From assembly GCA_021794205.1 (NCBI GenBank), contig JAJYRH010000005.1, positions 48,785-112,784 of the forward strand: 64,000 nt of DNA. The letters run 5' to 3'. The notes beneath the pieces were generated by a model. It was not told the origin of the DNA and did not search any database. It worked only from the letters and a program-made list of their open reading frames with translations. The stretch comes from a bacterium. Its GTDB lineage: Bacteria; Vulcanimicrobiota; Vulcanimicrobiia; Vulcanimicrobiales; Vulcanimicrobiaceae. Numbering within the stretch: position 1 is the stretch's first letter; each line of letters opens with the position of its first letter. This document shows, one piece after another, positions 8,639 through 17,993 of the stretch. Made by a program: the position numbers and the translations under genes.

Positions 8639-9420
8639 GCCCCTGGAACCGGAGCGAGCCGCAAACGGTTGAGCTCCTCGCGATCGGTTCGGTCGATCGC
8701 GATCGGCGTAATGCTGACGTAGCCGTGGAGGACGGCGCCGATATCGCAGTCGGGGTCCTCGCTATCGCCGCGCCCGGGAAGATTCCAGACGCGGTAGTAC
8801 CGAGCGTCTCGGTGCTCGTCGATGCGGGAGATCGTGTCGCCGTAGCGCTTGCGCCCGAGATTGGTAAATCGGTGCCCGAGCAGCCGTTCGGGAGCGAGAT
8901 TGGGGACGTTGACGTTCCAGTACCGTTCCGGGGGCAATTCGGCGAAGGCCTGCGGGACGAGGAGGAGCGCCTGCTCGGCGGCGCTCTCCCAGCGGCGCGG
9001 CATCGTGCCGTCGTCAGGGTCGCTCGCGAGCGAGACGGCGAGTGCGCGGACGCCGAGGAGGACCGCCTCGACGGCGCCGGCGACCGTCCCAGAGTAATTC
9101 ACATCGTCGGCGAGATTCGGGCCGTCGTTGATGCCGCTCACGACCAGGTCGGGGCGCTCTCCGCAGAGTTCGCCGATACCGATGACCGCGCAGTCGGCCG
9201 GCGTCCCCGTACAGGCGTAGGCACGGACTCCCTCGATGCCGTGGTACGCGGTAATGCCGACGGAGTCGTCGGTCGTGATCGCGTGGCTGACGCCGCTGCG
9301 GTTGCCGTCGGGGGCGACGACGACGATCCGCGCGATCTCCACGAGCGCGAGTGTGAGCGCGCGCAAGCCGGGCGAAGCGATTCCATCGTCGTTGGTAAGC
9401 AATATCGTCGGGGTACGCAT
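8635..9420 (-). CDS. surE: 5'/3'-nucleotidase SurE (survival protein)
   Basis: Metal-dependent nucleoside monophosphate phosphatase linked to stress survival. The 261 residues carry the N-terminal LLTNDDGIASPG, whose two aspartates bind the divalent metal, then NRSGVSHAI, VSGINDGPN and YSGTVAGAVEA, all SurE signatures. Length agrees with the family. The ATG at 9420 starts right before the NDDG strand. It is divergent from the MFS gene (64-bp gap), and its TGA stop overlaps the ATG of the redoxin gene. Confidence 0.95.
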   Translation of the reverse strand: MRTPTILLTNDDGIASPGLRALTLALVEIARIVVVAPDGNRSGVSHAITTDDSVGITAYHGIEGVRAYACTGTPADCAVIGIGELCGERPDLVVSGINDGPNLADDVNYSGTVAGAVEAVLLGVRALAVSLASDPDDGTMPRRWESAAEQALLLVPQAFAELPPERYWNVNVPNLAPERLLGHRFTNLGRKRYGDTISRIDEHRDARYYRVWNLPGRGDSEDPDCDIGAVLHGYVSITPIAIDRTDREELNRLRLAPVPGA

Positions 9421-9484
9421 CGTGGCGCGCTTCGAGCGCGCTCGCGCCCCTGCCTGCAGGCGATTTGCGCGCGCGCAGACAACA

Positions 9485-10897
9485 GTGCGCGCCGTGCCGT
9501 CAACTACCACCGCGCCGTCGCCTTCGAAACCGACGTTGCTGTCGCGCCTCGATGCGCTCGCATGGTCGCCGATGCACACGCGTATCGCCGTCGCGCTCGG
9601 TATCGCGTGGGTGCTCGACGGTTTCGAGACCGCGATCGTGGGCCCGGTGCTGGCGAGTATCGCTTCGCACTTGCACTTCAGCGCGAGCTTGGCGGCGTGG
9701 GTCAACCCCATCTATACCATCGGCATGCTCGTCGGCGCCTTGGTCTTCGGCGAGCTCGCCGATCGTCTCGGACGCAAGCGCCTCTTTATGGTGACGCTCG
9801 CGATCTATGCGGTGGCGACGATTCTCACCGGATTTTCGTGGAATTATCTCTCGCTGGCATTCTTTCGTTTTCTTACCGGCATTGGGATCGGCGGAGAATT
9901 TTCCGCGATTAACTGCGCGATCGACGAATTCGTTCCGGCGCGTTTTCGCGGCCGCACCGACGGGCTGATCAATGCCTCCTGGAATATCGGAGCGATTGCC
10001 GCCTCGAGCATCGCGCTCTACGCGCTCGGAAACGTCGGCGGCGCGACTTGGAGGCTCGTCTTTTGGTTCGGAGCGCTATTGGCGATCGGCGTGCTGATCG
10101 TCCGTCGCTTCGTTCCGGAGTCTCCTCGCTGGCTACTCGCACGCGGGCGCGTCGCCGAGGCGCGCGAAATCGTCGCGGTCGTCGAAGCCGCGAGCGGCGC
10201 CGCGACCGTCGTCGATCCCGATCTTCCTATCGAATTTACCCCCTTGCTCTCTACGACGGGATATTTCGGACAGATTGCCGAGCTCTTCCGCGCGACGCCG
10301 CGGCGATTACTCTTCGCCTTCGTCGTCAATCTCGCGCAGGTGATGCCGTATTACGGCATTCTCGCGATCGCCGGTATCGCAATTTTTCCCGCCGTCGGCA
10401 TGCACGGGCAACAGATTCCGCTCCTCTATCTCTTGGGCGCGTTCTGCGGGCTGAGCGGCCAGGTCGTCTCCTCGCTGCTGATGGATCGCTGGGGGCGTCG
10501 CCCGACGATGCTACTGGGCTTTACGCTCGCGGCGCTCGGATCGCTCGCGCTCGCCCTCAGCCTGGAGAGCGGCGACACTTTTGTCGCATCGTTCGCCGTC
10601 TTTAGCATCTTTAGCGCGTGGGTCGGTTCGGGGGCGTACGTGATTACGAGCGAACTCTTCCCGACGCACCTGCGAGCGACCGGTATCGGGCTCTCGGTCG
10701 CGGTCGGGCGCGTCGGTGCGATTGCGGCGCCGTTGGCTTTCTACGCACTCTTCGCGCGCGCGGGCGTCGCGCCGGTCTTCGTGGCGATGGCGGCGATCTT
10801 TGCCCTCGGTTCGCTCGCGCTCCTTTGGTGGCTGCGCTACGGCGTCGAAGGGCGGAATCGCTCGCTCGAAGCGATGTTGGTCGACGGCGTATTATAG
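9485..10897 (+). CDS. MFS transporter, sugar/aromatic-acid porter type
   Basis: Twelve-helix secondary transporter of about 470 residues. Conserved features are ALGIAWVLDGFETAIVGP in helix 1, the loop 2-3 signature GELADRLGRKRLF, the central-loop PESPRWLLARGR, and DRWGRRPTM between helices 8 and 9. This pattern fits the sugar porter and related proton symporters; the substrate cannot be read from the sequence. Start uncertain: GTG at 9485 or 9494 keeps the conserved LSRLDALAWSPMH segment, which the ATG at 9572 would cut. Only seven bases separate it from valS. Confidence 0.88.
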   Translation: MRAVPSTTTAPSPSKPTLLSRLDALAWSPMHTRIAVALGIAWVLDGFETAIVGPVLASIASHLHFSASLAAWVNPIYTIGMLVGALVFGELADRLGRKRLFMVTLAIYAVATILTGFSWNYLSLAFFRFLTGIGIGGEFSAINCAIDEFVPARFRGRTDGLINASWNIGAIAASSIALYALGNVGGATWRLVFWFGALLAIGVLIVRRFVPESPRWLLARGRVAEAREIVAVVEAASGAATVVDPDLPIEFTPLLSTTGYFGQIAELFRATPRRLLFAFVVNLAQVMPYYGILAIAGIAIFPAVGMHGQQIPLLYLLGAFCGLSGQVVSSLLMDRWGRRPTMLLGFTLAALGSLALALSLESGDTFVASFAVFSIFSAWVGSGAYVITSELFPTHLRATGIGLSVAVGRVGAIAAPLAFYALFARAGVAPVFVAMAAIFALGSLALLWWLRYGVEGRNRSLEAMLVDGVL

Positions 10898-10904
10898 AGC
10901 GAGC

Positions 10905-13514
10905 ATGACGAACGAAGAATTGCCGGCGACCTACGACCCGCAGCGTGTTGAAGCATCGCGGTATGCGTGGTGGGAAGAGAAGGGACTCTTTCACGAGGAG
11001 CCCGATCCCGCGCGCCCACCTTTTATCATCGCGATGCCGCCGCCCAACGTCACCGGTCGCGCGCACCTCGGACACGGCTCCACCTATACGCCGATGGATA
11101 TTCTCACGCGCTACCATCGCATGTTGGGCGATAACGCCGATTGGTTACCCGGTACCGATCATGCGGCGATTGCCACCGAATCGGTTCTCGTGCGCGAGCT
11201 TGCGAAGAGCGGTGAGAGTCGCGAGTCGCTCGGGCGTCCGCGCTATCTCGAGCGCGCGTGGGAATGGGCGAAGGAGTACGGCGGAACGATAAAAGGACAG
11301 TTTCGCACCTTGGGCTTCGGTCCCGACTGGGATCGCTCGCGCTTCACCATGGATGAAGGGCTCTCGGCAGCGGTCTGCAGCGCATTCGTGCGACTCTATC
11401 GCGAAGGGCTCATCTATCGCGGGAAGCGGTTGATTCATTGGGATCCCAAATCGCAAACGACGCTCTCCGATGCAGAGATCGATCGCGAGGAATGCGATGC
11501 GACGCTCTGGTTCGTGCGCTATCGCAGCGTCGATGGAGGGGATGGCATCGTCGTTGCGACGACGCGCCCCGAAACGATGCTCGGCGACGTGGCGATCGCG
11601 GTCCATCCCGACGACGCGCGCCTTTCCGCGCTGGTGGGTACGCAGGTCGTGATGCCGCTGACCGGACGCGCGATACCGGTGATCGCCGACGATGCCGTCG
11701 ATCCGAGTTTCGGCACCGGTGCGGTGAAAGTCACGCCGGCCCACGATGCCGTCGATTACGAAATCGGTCGTCGTCACGATTTGCCGATGCCCTCGATTTT
11801 CGATCTTCACGCGCGCATCAGCGGCGCGGAAATCGAGGTCGGGCCCTATAACGGGCTCGATCGCTACGTCGCGCGCGACCGCATTCTCGCCGACCTTCGC
11901 GCGTCGGGCGCATTGCTGGAAGAGCGCGCGCATCGGATGGCGATCGCTCGCAGCGAACGCAGCGGTGAGGTCGTCGAGCCGATGCTCTCGTTGCAATGGT
12001 TCGTGCGGATGGAGTCGCTCGCGAAGCCCGCATTGGCCGCATACCGCGAAGGACGGCTCCGATTCGTTCCGGAGCGCTACGGGCGTACCTACGAACAATG
12101 GCTCGAGCAGATTCGCGATTGGAATATTTCGCGACAGGTGTGGTGGGGGCACCAACTACCGGTCTGGTATACACCCGACGGCTCGATCGTCGTCGCGCAC
12201 GATGAAGGCGAGGCGCGAGCGATCGCGGAGCGCGAGCACGGAGGCGTACCGTTAACGCGGGATCCCGATACGCTCGACACGTGGTTTAGCAGCGGGCTCT
12301 GGCCCTTTTCGATTCTCGGTTGGCCGGCGTCCACACCGGAGCTCGAGCATTGGTATCCGACCAGCGTCTTAATTACCGGCGGCGAGATTATCTTTTTATG
12401 GGTGGCGCGTATGGTCATGATGGGCCTTCACCTGCTCGACCGGTTGCCGTTCCCCACCGTCTTCGTCACGCCGTTGGTCTTCGACGCGCAGGGCCGGAAG
12501 ATGAGTAAATCGCTCGGGAATGCGATCGACCCGATGGATTTAGTCGTGAAATACGGCGCCGACGCTTTTCGCGTGGGCATTCTGCGACAGATGCGGCTCG
12601 AGGGACAAGAGATTCGTTTCCAAGAGTCGCGTTGCGAAGAGGCGCGGAATTTCAACAGTAAGATTTGGAATGCGTTGCGGTACGCTCGCGCGCTTCCCGA
12701 GGGACTCCCCGGGGCGATGCAGTTGCCGTTGCCGGCGGCGCGCACCCTCGCCGATCGCTGGATCGTGGCGCGCTTGCGGGCGACGATCGAACGAACGAGC
12801 GCGCTCTTCGACGGTTTCGATTTCGGCAATGCGGTCGAGACGCTCTGGCGTTTCGTCTGGTACGAACTCTGCGACTGGTATATCGAGGCGACGAAGATGC
12901 CCGAAGCGCGGGCGACGCGGGCCTCGGTGCTCTCCTACGTGCTCAACGCATCGATGCGTCTCTTGCACCCGATCGCGCCCTTTATCACCGAAGAGGTTTG
13001 GCAGGCGCTCCCGCACGACGGCGAGAGTATCGTCACGGCGGCCTGGCCCGATTCCTTCGAATGTGCCGAGGATGCGCGAGCGGTCGCCGAATTCGAAGCG
13101 TTTCAGCGTTGCATCGAACGCATTCGCAACGAACGGGTCGCCTACGGCCTCGCTCCACGCGCGCCGACGAACCTCCGCATCCCGACGAACCTTCCCGATG
13201 AGCTCCGCACGCTGGTGCTGCACTTTGGCGTGGCGACGGGGCTCGAAAGCGAGGCGGCGGGAGGGGATGCGATCGCGGCGCTCGATGCGGTGAGCGTCGA
13301 GGCCCCGCGCGAACAAATGACCGAACGCTACCGACGCGAGGTCGAACGATTGCTCGCCGAGGTCGCTCGCTCGGAGAAGAAGTTGGCAAACGAGGCGTTT
13401 GTGGCGCGAGCGGCCGCCGAGGTCGTCGGTGCCGAACGAGCGAAACTCGATGGATATCGTAACGATCTACGGCGGGCGCGCGAGGCGCTCTCCGCGATGG
13501 AGGCAGGCAAATGA
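10905..13514 (+). CDS. valS: Valyl-tRNA synthetase
   Basis: Class Ia aminoacyl-tRNA synthetase of 869 residues that charges tRNA-Val and edits mis-charged threonine. The HIGH-type motif is PPNVTGRAHLGHG near residue 45, the editing domain follows, the ValRS-typical DTWFSSGLWPFSILGWP lies mid-protein, and the KMSKS loop reads GRKMSKSLGNAIDP. The C-terminus has the anticodon-binding domain and a coiled-coil arm (about 805-865) typical of ValRS. The stop overlaps pyrR (ATGA). Confidence 0.98.
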   Translation: MTNEELPATYDPQRVEASRYAWWEEKGLFHEEPDPARPPFIIAMPPPNVTGRAHLGHGSTYTPMDILTRYHRMLGDNADWLPGTDHAAIATESVLVRELAKSGESRESLGRPRYLERAWEWAKEYGGTIKGQFRTLGFGPDWDRSRFTMDEGLSAAVCSAFVRLYREGLIYRGKRLIHWDPKSQTTLSDAEIDREECDATLWFVRYRSVDGGDGIVVATTRPETMLGDVAIAVHPDDARLSALVGTQVVMPLTGRAIPVIADDAVDPSFGTGAVKVTPAHDAVDYEIGRRHDLPMPSIFDLHARISGAEIEVGPYNGLDRYVARDRILADLRASGALLEERAHRMAIARSERSGEVVEPMLSLQWFVRMESLAKPALAAYREGRLRFVPERYGRTYEQWLEQIRDWNISRQVWWGHQLPVWYTPDGSIVVAHDEGEARAIAEREHGGVPLTRDPDTLDTWFSSGLWPFSILGWPASTPELEHWYPTSVLITGGEIIFLWVARMVMMGLHLLDRLPFPTVFVTPLVFDAQGRKMSKSLGNAIDPMDLVVKYGADAFRVGILRQMRLEGQEIRFQESRCEEARNFNSKIWNALRYARALPEGLPGAMQLPLPAARTLADRWIVARLRATIERTSALFDGFDFGNAVETLWRFVWYELCDWYIEATKMPEARATRASVLSYVLNASMRLLHPIAPFITEEVWQALPHDGESIVTAAWPDSFECAEDARAVAEFEAFQRCIERIRNERVAYGLAPRAPTNLRIPTNLPDELRTLVLHFGVATGLESEAAGGDAIAALDAVSVEAPREQMTERYRREVERLLAEVARSEKKLANEAFVARAAAEVVGAERAKLDGYRNDLRRAREALSAMEAGK

Positions 13515-14047
13515 GTGCACGCAGTCGACGGCTCGTCGGAGCCGAGGAGATCGAACGGATCATCGCGCGGCTCGCGCACGAAATTTTAGAGCCGGAGGAC
13601 GCGCGAAAGGGGATCGAACTTTTCGGAATCCGTCGCGGCGGCGAGGCGCTCGCGCAGCGACTCGCGGCGCATATCGAACGCATCAGCGGCCTCGCACCGA
13701 CGTTGGGCTATCTCAACGTCAATCTTTATCGCGACGATAACGTCGTCCACGCGCTTCCGGAGTCGCAGATCCCCGACGCGGTCGATGGGCGTTCGCTCGT
13801 GATCGTCGACGACGTGCTCTTTACCGGACGAACGGTTCGCAGCGCTCTCGACGCGCTGATCGATCTCGGCCGGCCTTCGGCGATTCGCCTTTGCGTGCTC
13901 GTCGATCGCGGCCTTCGCGAGTTGCCGGTCCAGGGCGATTACGTCGGGCGGCGCATTCCGACGAGCCGTCGCGAACGCGTCGTCGTAACCTTGAATCCGA
14001 CGCCCGCCCCGACCGACGAGGTCTTGCTCGTTGACGACGACGCGTAG
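13511..14047 (+). CDS. pyrR: PyrR, pyrimidine regulator / uracil phosphoribosyltransferase
   Basis: Phosphoribosyltransferase-fold protein of 178 residues that binds UMP and pyr mRNA in Gram-positive bacteria and also makes UMP from uracil and PRPP. The PRPP-binding motif VIVDDVLFTGRT (about 98-109) and the FGIRRGGEALAQRL region are intact. It overlaps valS by 4 nt and pyrB by 17 nt, so there is no room for an attenuator leader directly in front of pyrR or pyrB. If it regulates by RNA binding, the site must lie elsewhere. Confidence 0.95.
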   Translation: MSARSRRLVGAEEIERIIARLAHEILEPEDARKGIELFGIRRGGEALAQRLAAHIERISGLAPTLGYLNVNLYRDDNVVHALPESQIPDAVDGRSLVIVDDVLFTGRTVRSALDALIDLGRPSAIRLCVLVDRGLRELPVQGDYVGRRIPTSRRERVVVTLNPTPAPTDEVLLVDDDA

Positions 14048-14933
14048 CCTGCTCGATATCGACGACCTCACTAACGAGGAAGTCGATGCAATGTTTTCGC
14101 TCGCGCACGAATTCGCGCAGCGCCCGGCACCGCGTTCCCTCGAGGGACGATTCTGTGCGAATCTCTTTTTCGAACAGAGCACGCGAACGCACGTTTCTTT
14201 TCAGTGCGCGCAAATGCGCTTGGGAGCGAACGTCGTCAACCTCTCGCCGGCACAATTAAGCCTTGCGACCAAGGGCGAGCGGCTCGACGACACGGCGATC
14301 ACGCTGCGTGCTTTAGGAATCGACGTGCTGGTCGCGCGGCATCCACTCGTCGGTGCCGTCGCCGAGCTCGCCGCGGCGTTCGACGGCTGTACGGTGAACG
14401 CGGGTGATGGAACCAACGCACATCCGACCCAAGCGCTGTTGGACACGTTTACGTTGCGCGATATTCTCGGCGACCTGCGCGACCGCACGATCGCATTCGT
14501 CGGTGACATCCGGCACAGCCGCGTCGCGCACTCCTCGATGCGCCTTCTACATCGCTACGGTGCGCGGGTGCTCGCGATCGGCCCCGAGGCCTTCCTCTTG
14601 CCGACCGACGTGCCTTCGGACGTGCGTATCGCGCGCGATTTCGGTGCGGCGCTCGGAACGATCGACGCGCTCGTCATGCTGCGCGTGCAGCGCGAACGCT
14701 TCGATAGCATGCCGATCGACGATAACGCCTATATCGCGGCATACCAACTCAACGACGAACGCCTCGAACGGGTCGGCCCGCGAACGCCGATTCTCCATCC
14801 GGGGCCCTACAATCGCGGCGTGGAGATCGTCGACGCCGTAACCCTCGATCCTCGGTGGCGTTACCGCGAACAGGTGCGCAACGGCGTGTTGGTGCGGGCC
14901 GCCCTCTTGCACCATCTCGTTCACGGCTGGTAG
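14031..14933 (+). CDS. pyrB: Aspartate carbamoyltransferase catalytic subunit
   Basis: Joins carbamoyl phosphate and aspartate in the first committed step of pyrimidine synthesis. The 300 residues carry the carbamoyl-phosphate motif FFEQSTRTHVSFQ, the 80s-loop lysine in ATKGERLDDT, NAGDGTNAHPTQALLDTFT and the closing HPGPYNRGVEI. It starts with TTG at 14031, overlapping pyrR; no other start fits the family N-terminus. No pyrI regulatory subunit is present, so the trimeric, unregulated form is likely. Confidence 0.96.
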   Translation: MTTTRSLLDIDDLTNEEVDAMFSLAHEFAQRPAPRSLEGRFCANLFFEQSTRTHVSFQCAQMRLGANVVNLSPAQLSLATKGERLDDTAITLRALGIDVLVARHPLVGAVAELAAAFDGCTVNAGDGTNAHPTQALLDTFTLRDILGDLRDRTIAFVGDIRHSRVAHSSMRLLHRYGARVLAIGPEAFLLPTDVPSDVRIARDFGAALGTIDALVMLRVQRERFDSMPIDDNAYIAAYQLNDERLERVGPRTPILHPGPYNRGVEIVDAVTLDPRWRYREQVRNGVLVRAALLHHLVHGW

Positions 14934-14936
14934 GCG

Positions 14937-16226
14937 ATGCTCGTTCGAGGTGGGCGCATCGTCGATCCGCGGCAACGTCTCGATGCATTACGCGATCTTC
15001 GAACCGAGGGCGACCGCATCGTCGAGATCGGCGAGCACTTGCGCGCGCGCGCGGGCGAAGAGACGATCGATGCGGTGGGCTGGGTCGTCGCACCGGGATT
15101 TATCGACGCGCACGTGCACTTGCGCGAACCTGGATTCGAGGCGAAGGAGACGCTCGCTTCGGGAACTGCGGCTGCGGTACGCGGCGGCTTCACCACGCTC
15201 TGCGCGATGCCGAATACCGAGCCGGCGATCGACGGCGTCGAGATGGTCGCGCGGGTTGGATTTCCCGCTCCAAACCGCGAACGCGGAGTCCTCGCCCGAA
15301 TTTTTCCGATCGCGGCGATGACGCGCGCCCGTGCGGGGCGCGAGGTTCTCGATTACCCGTCGCTCGTTGCGGCGGGTGCGGTCGCGTTCTCGGACGACGG
15401 AAGCACGGTCGCCGACGCGCGCGTGATGCGCGAGGTCCTGCGCGCGCTCGCACCGCTCGACCGTCCGGCGATCGTCCATGCCGAAGATGCCGCACTGAAA
15501 GGGAGCGGCGTCATGCACGAGGGCGCGGTTTCGGCGCGGCTCGGCGTTCCCGGAAGCCCCGCCTCGGCAGAGGAGAGCATCGTCGCTCGCGATCTCATTC
15601 TCGCGTTGGAGGTCGGCGCCCGCGTGCATATCGCTCACGTGTCGACCGCTCGCAGCATGGAACTCATCGTCTGGGCGCGAGAGCGCCGCGCGCGCGTGAC
15701 CTGTGAAGTCACGCCGCATCACCTCTTGTTCACCGATGAAGCGGTCGAGGAGTTTGGGGCTCGCGCGAAAGTGAACCCACCCTTGCGCACCGCCGCCGAC
15801 GCGCGCGCGTTGCGGGATGCGGTGCGCGCCGGCGCGATCGATTTTTTTGCGAGCGATCACGCGCCGCATACCGATGCCGAAAAGAGCGGCGATCTCGCGC
15901 ACGCGGCGGTCGGCTTCACCGGGTTGGAGATCGCGGTCGGAGCGTACGCCCGCGCGCTGCCCGATCTTCCGATGAGCGATTTCGTCGCACTCTGCAGCAC
16001 GCGTGCTGCCGAGGTGCTTCGGCTTCCCGGTGGGACGCTCGCCGTCGGTGCTCCCGCCGATATCACGATGTTTTCGGAGCGGCCCTGGCGCGTCGATCCC
16101 GCGCGCTTCGCATCGAAGGGGCGGGCGACGCCCTTCGAGGGCTGGGAGCTTCCGCGCTGCGTGGAGGCGACGGTCGTCGCCGGGCGCGTTGCCTACCGCG
16201 CCGAGGGTGGAACGAGCGGCTCCTAG
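14937..16226 (+). CDS. pyrC: Dihydroorotase
   Basis: Zinc amidohydrolase that cyclises carbamoyl aspartate to dihydroorotate, third step of the pyrimidine pathway. The 429 residues show the metal motif GFIDAHVHLREPGFE, a histidine in HIAHVSTA, CEVTPHHL, and DFFASDHAPHT with the catalytic aspartate. Size and motifs fit the class I (PyrC2, long) form found next to pyrB in many bacteria. It starts 3 nt after pyrB and ends 3 nt before convergent marC. Confidence 0.96.
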   Translation: MLVRGGRIVDPRQRLDALRDLRTEGDRIVEIGEHLRARAGEETIDAVGWVVAPGFIDAHVHLREPGFEAKETLASGTAAAVRGGFTTLCAMPNTEPAIDGVEMVARVGFPAPNRERGVLARIFPIAAMTRARAGREVLDYPSLVAAGAVAFSDDGSTVADARVMREVLRALAPLDRPAIVHAEDAALKGSGVMHEGAVSARLGVPGSPASAEESIVARDLILALEVGARVHIAHVSTARSMELIVWARERRARVTCEVTPHHLLFTDEAVEEFGARAKVNPPLRTAADARALRDAVRAGAIDFFASDHAPHTDAEKSGDLAHAAVGFTGLEIAVGAYARALPDLPMSDFVALCSTRAAEVLRLPGGTLAVGAPADITMFSERPWRVDPARFASKGRATPFEGWELPRCVEATVVAGRVAYRAEGGTSGS

Positions 16227-16229
16227 CGC

Positions 16230-16862
16230 CTAGTGGTGGAAGAGCGGCGTCTGTAAGAGGCCGTTGATGACGAACTGCACTGCGAGCGCGGCGAGCACGA
16301 TGCCGAGCACCCGCGAGACAACGTGAATCCCCGTCGTGCCGATGCGGTGCAAGAAGCGAGCGGCACCGCGCATGCAGAGCCAGGTCACGACGAGTGCCGC
16401 TGCATAGGCGGCCACCGTGGAGAGGATGCGCGTTGCTGAGCCCGCGGCGAGGCTGACGAGGAGCAGGACCGTCGCGAGCGTTCCCGGCCCCGCGATCATG
16501 GGAATCGCCAGGGGAAAGACCGCCGGATTCTCGGCTGCGCTCGCGGCGCGTTCCTCGTCTTCGGTGCGGCGCGTTCCGGTCGGCCGGGCGAAGAGCATAT
16601 CGATCGCAATGAGAAAGAGCAGCATGCCCCCGGCGATCGTGAATGCCGGGAGAGTGATGCCGAGGTAGGCGAGCACCGCCGGGCCGACCAGCCCCATCGC
16701 CGCCATAACGACCGCGGCGACGAGGACCGCCTGGTCGACGATGCGGCCGCGTTTTTCGCGCGGCAAGTGGGCGGTCGTCGCCATGGTGAACGGGATCATG
16801 CCGAGCGGATCGACGATGGTAAAAGCGGTTGCGAACGCCGTTGCGGTAAAGTGCCAGTCCAT
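16230..16862 (-). CDS. marC: MarC family integral membrane protein
   Basis: Six-helix inner-membrane protein of 210 residues. TAFATAFTIVDPLGMIPFTM at the N-terminus and PLAIPMIAGPGTLATVLLL in the middle are MarC/UPF0056 signatures. The family's function is unknown; the early link to multiple antibiotic resistance has not held up. It is divergent from carA (45 bp between starts), so both promoters must share this short gap. Confidence 0.9.
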   Translation of the reverse strand: MDWHFTATAFATAFTIVDPLGMIPFTMATTAHLPREKRGRIVDQAVLVAAVVMAAMGLVGPAVLAYLGITLPAFTIAGGMLLFLIAIDMLFARPTGTRRTEDEERAASAAENPAVFPLAIPMIAGPGTLATVLLLVSLAAGSATRILSTVAAYAAALVVTWLCMRGAARFLHRIGTTGIHVVSRVLGIVLAALAVQFVINGLLQTPLFHH

Positions 16863-16907
16863 TACCGCCGAGGGATCGAGCTTCGGGATGCCAAACCCTT
16901 TGCCCCG

Positions 16908-17993
16908 ATGCCTCACCCCGCCGCACTTTTTCTCGCCGACGGTTCGCGCTTCGACGGCGATGGGCTCGCATGCACCGGAATCGCGCTCGGGGAAGCGGTC
17001 TTCTATACCGGGATGACCGGATATGAAGAGGCGCTCACCGACCCTTCGTATGCCGGACAGATCTTGACCTTCACCTACCCGATGATCGGCAACTACGGGA
17101 TCAGCGGCGGCGCTGCCCAATACGGTCGCGCCTGCGTCGCCGGAGCGATCGTCAAGCGCATCTCCTACCATCCATCGCACTATCTCTCGAAGGAGTCGCT
17201 GCCCGCCTGGCTCGACGAACAGCGCGTTCCGACGATGGTTGGCGCCGATACGCGGGCGATCACGATCGCCCTGCGCGAGCACGGGACGATTTGGGCCGCG
17301 CTCGCCGTCGGTGCCGAGGAGATTGCCGATGCCGAACGTCGTCTCGCCGCCTTCGTTCGCAGCGCAACGACGAAAGATTTGGTGCCCAGCGTCGCAGCGC
17401 GCGCGGCGCACGTCGAAGGGCTTCGCGGCGGTACGCGGGTGACGTTGATCGATTGCGGCGTGAAGCGCGCGATTCTCCGCGATCTCTCGGCACTTGGAGC
17501 CGAGATCACCGTCGTTCCCTACGATGCCACGCGCGACCAGATTCTCGCAAACGATCCGGCGATGGTGCTCGTTTCGCCGGGGCCCGGCGACCCGACCGAT
17601 CTCGCCGAGACGATCGAAACGCTGCGCTCGCTGATCGGTAACGTTCCGCTCTACGGCATCTGTCTCGGCCATCAATTGCTCGCGCTCGCCTACGGGGCGC
17701 GCACCTATAAGCTACCCTACGGCCATCGTGGCGGGAACCAACCCGTCAAAGACCTTCGCCGCGACGAAGTGATCGTTACGGCCCACAATCACGGATATGC
17801 CGTCGATGCCGATTCGCTCCCTAGCGAACTCGAGGCGACGATGATCAACCTCAACGACGGCACGAACGAAGGCTTCGCGCACCGTACGCTTCCGATCGAA
17901 GCCGTGCAGTTTCATCCCGAGGCCTCACCGGGTCCGCGCGACGCGCGTCGGCTCTTTGCAACGTGGCTGGACCGCGCTCGCTCGTTCGCATAA
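16908..17993 (+). CDS. carA: Carbamoyl-phosphate synthase small subunit
   Basis: Glutamine amidotransferase subunit that passes ammonia to CarB. The 361 residues have the N-terminal CarA domain (ALFLADGSRFDGDG, YTGMTGYEEALTDPSYAGQI) and a class I GATase domain with the nucleophile in YGICLGHQLLALAYGA, plus FHPEASPGPRD holding the catalytic His and Glu. A ligand loop GHRGGNQPVKD is intact. Its partner carB lies 4.25 kb downstream, separated by five unrelated genes. Confidence 0.97.
   Translation: MPHPAALFLADGSRFDGDGLACTGIALGEAVFYTGMTGYEEALTDPSYAGQILTFTYPMIGNYGISGGAAQYGRACVAGAIVKRISYHPSHYLSKESLPAWLDEQRVPTMVGADTRAITIALREHGTIWAALAVGAEEIADAERRLAAFVRSATTKDLVPSVAARAAHVEGLRGGTRVTLIDCGVKRAILRDLSALGAEITVVPYDATRDQILANDPAMVLVSPGPGDPTDLAETIETLRSLIGNVPLYGICLGHQLLALAYGARTYKLPYGHRGGNQPVKDLRRDEVIVTAHNHGYAVDADSLPSELEATMINLNDGTNEGFAHRTLPIEAVQFHPEASPGPRDARRLFATWLDRARSFA

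Noticed and set aside
8500..8640. A frameshift as explanation for the split redoxin gene
   Set aside because: Careful reading of the five-C run at 8587-8591 shows that N- and C-terminal parts are in the same frame, separated only by TGA.
8177..8722. A plus-strand open frame across the redoxin gene
   Set aside because: It runs antisense to the redoxin and surE genes, whose domain motifs are clear; the plus-strand product has none.
16417..16668. Plus-strand frames over marC
   Set aside because: The minus-strand frame has clear MarC signatures and membrane helices; the plus-strand frames have no recognisable motif.
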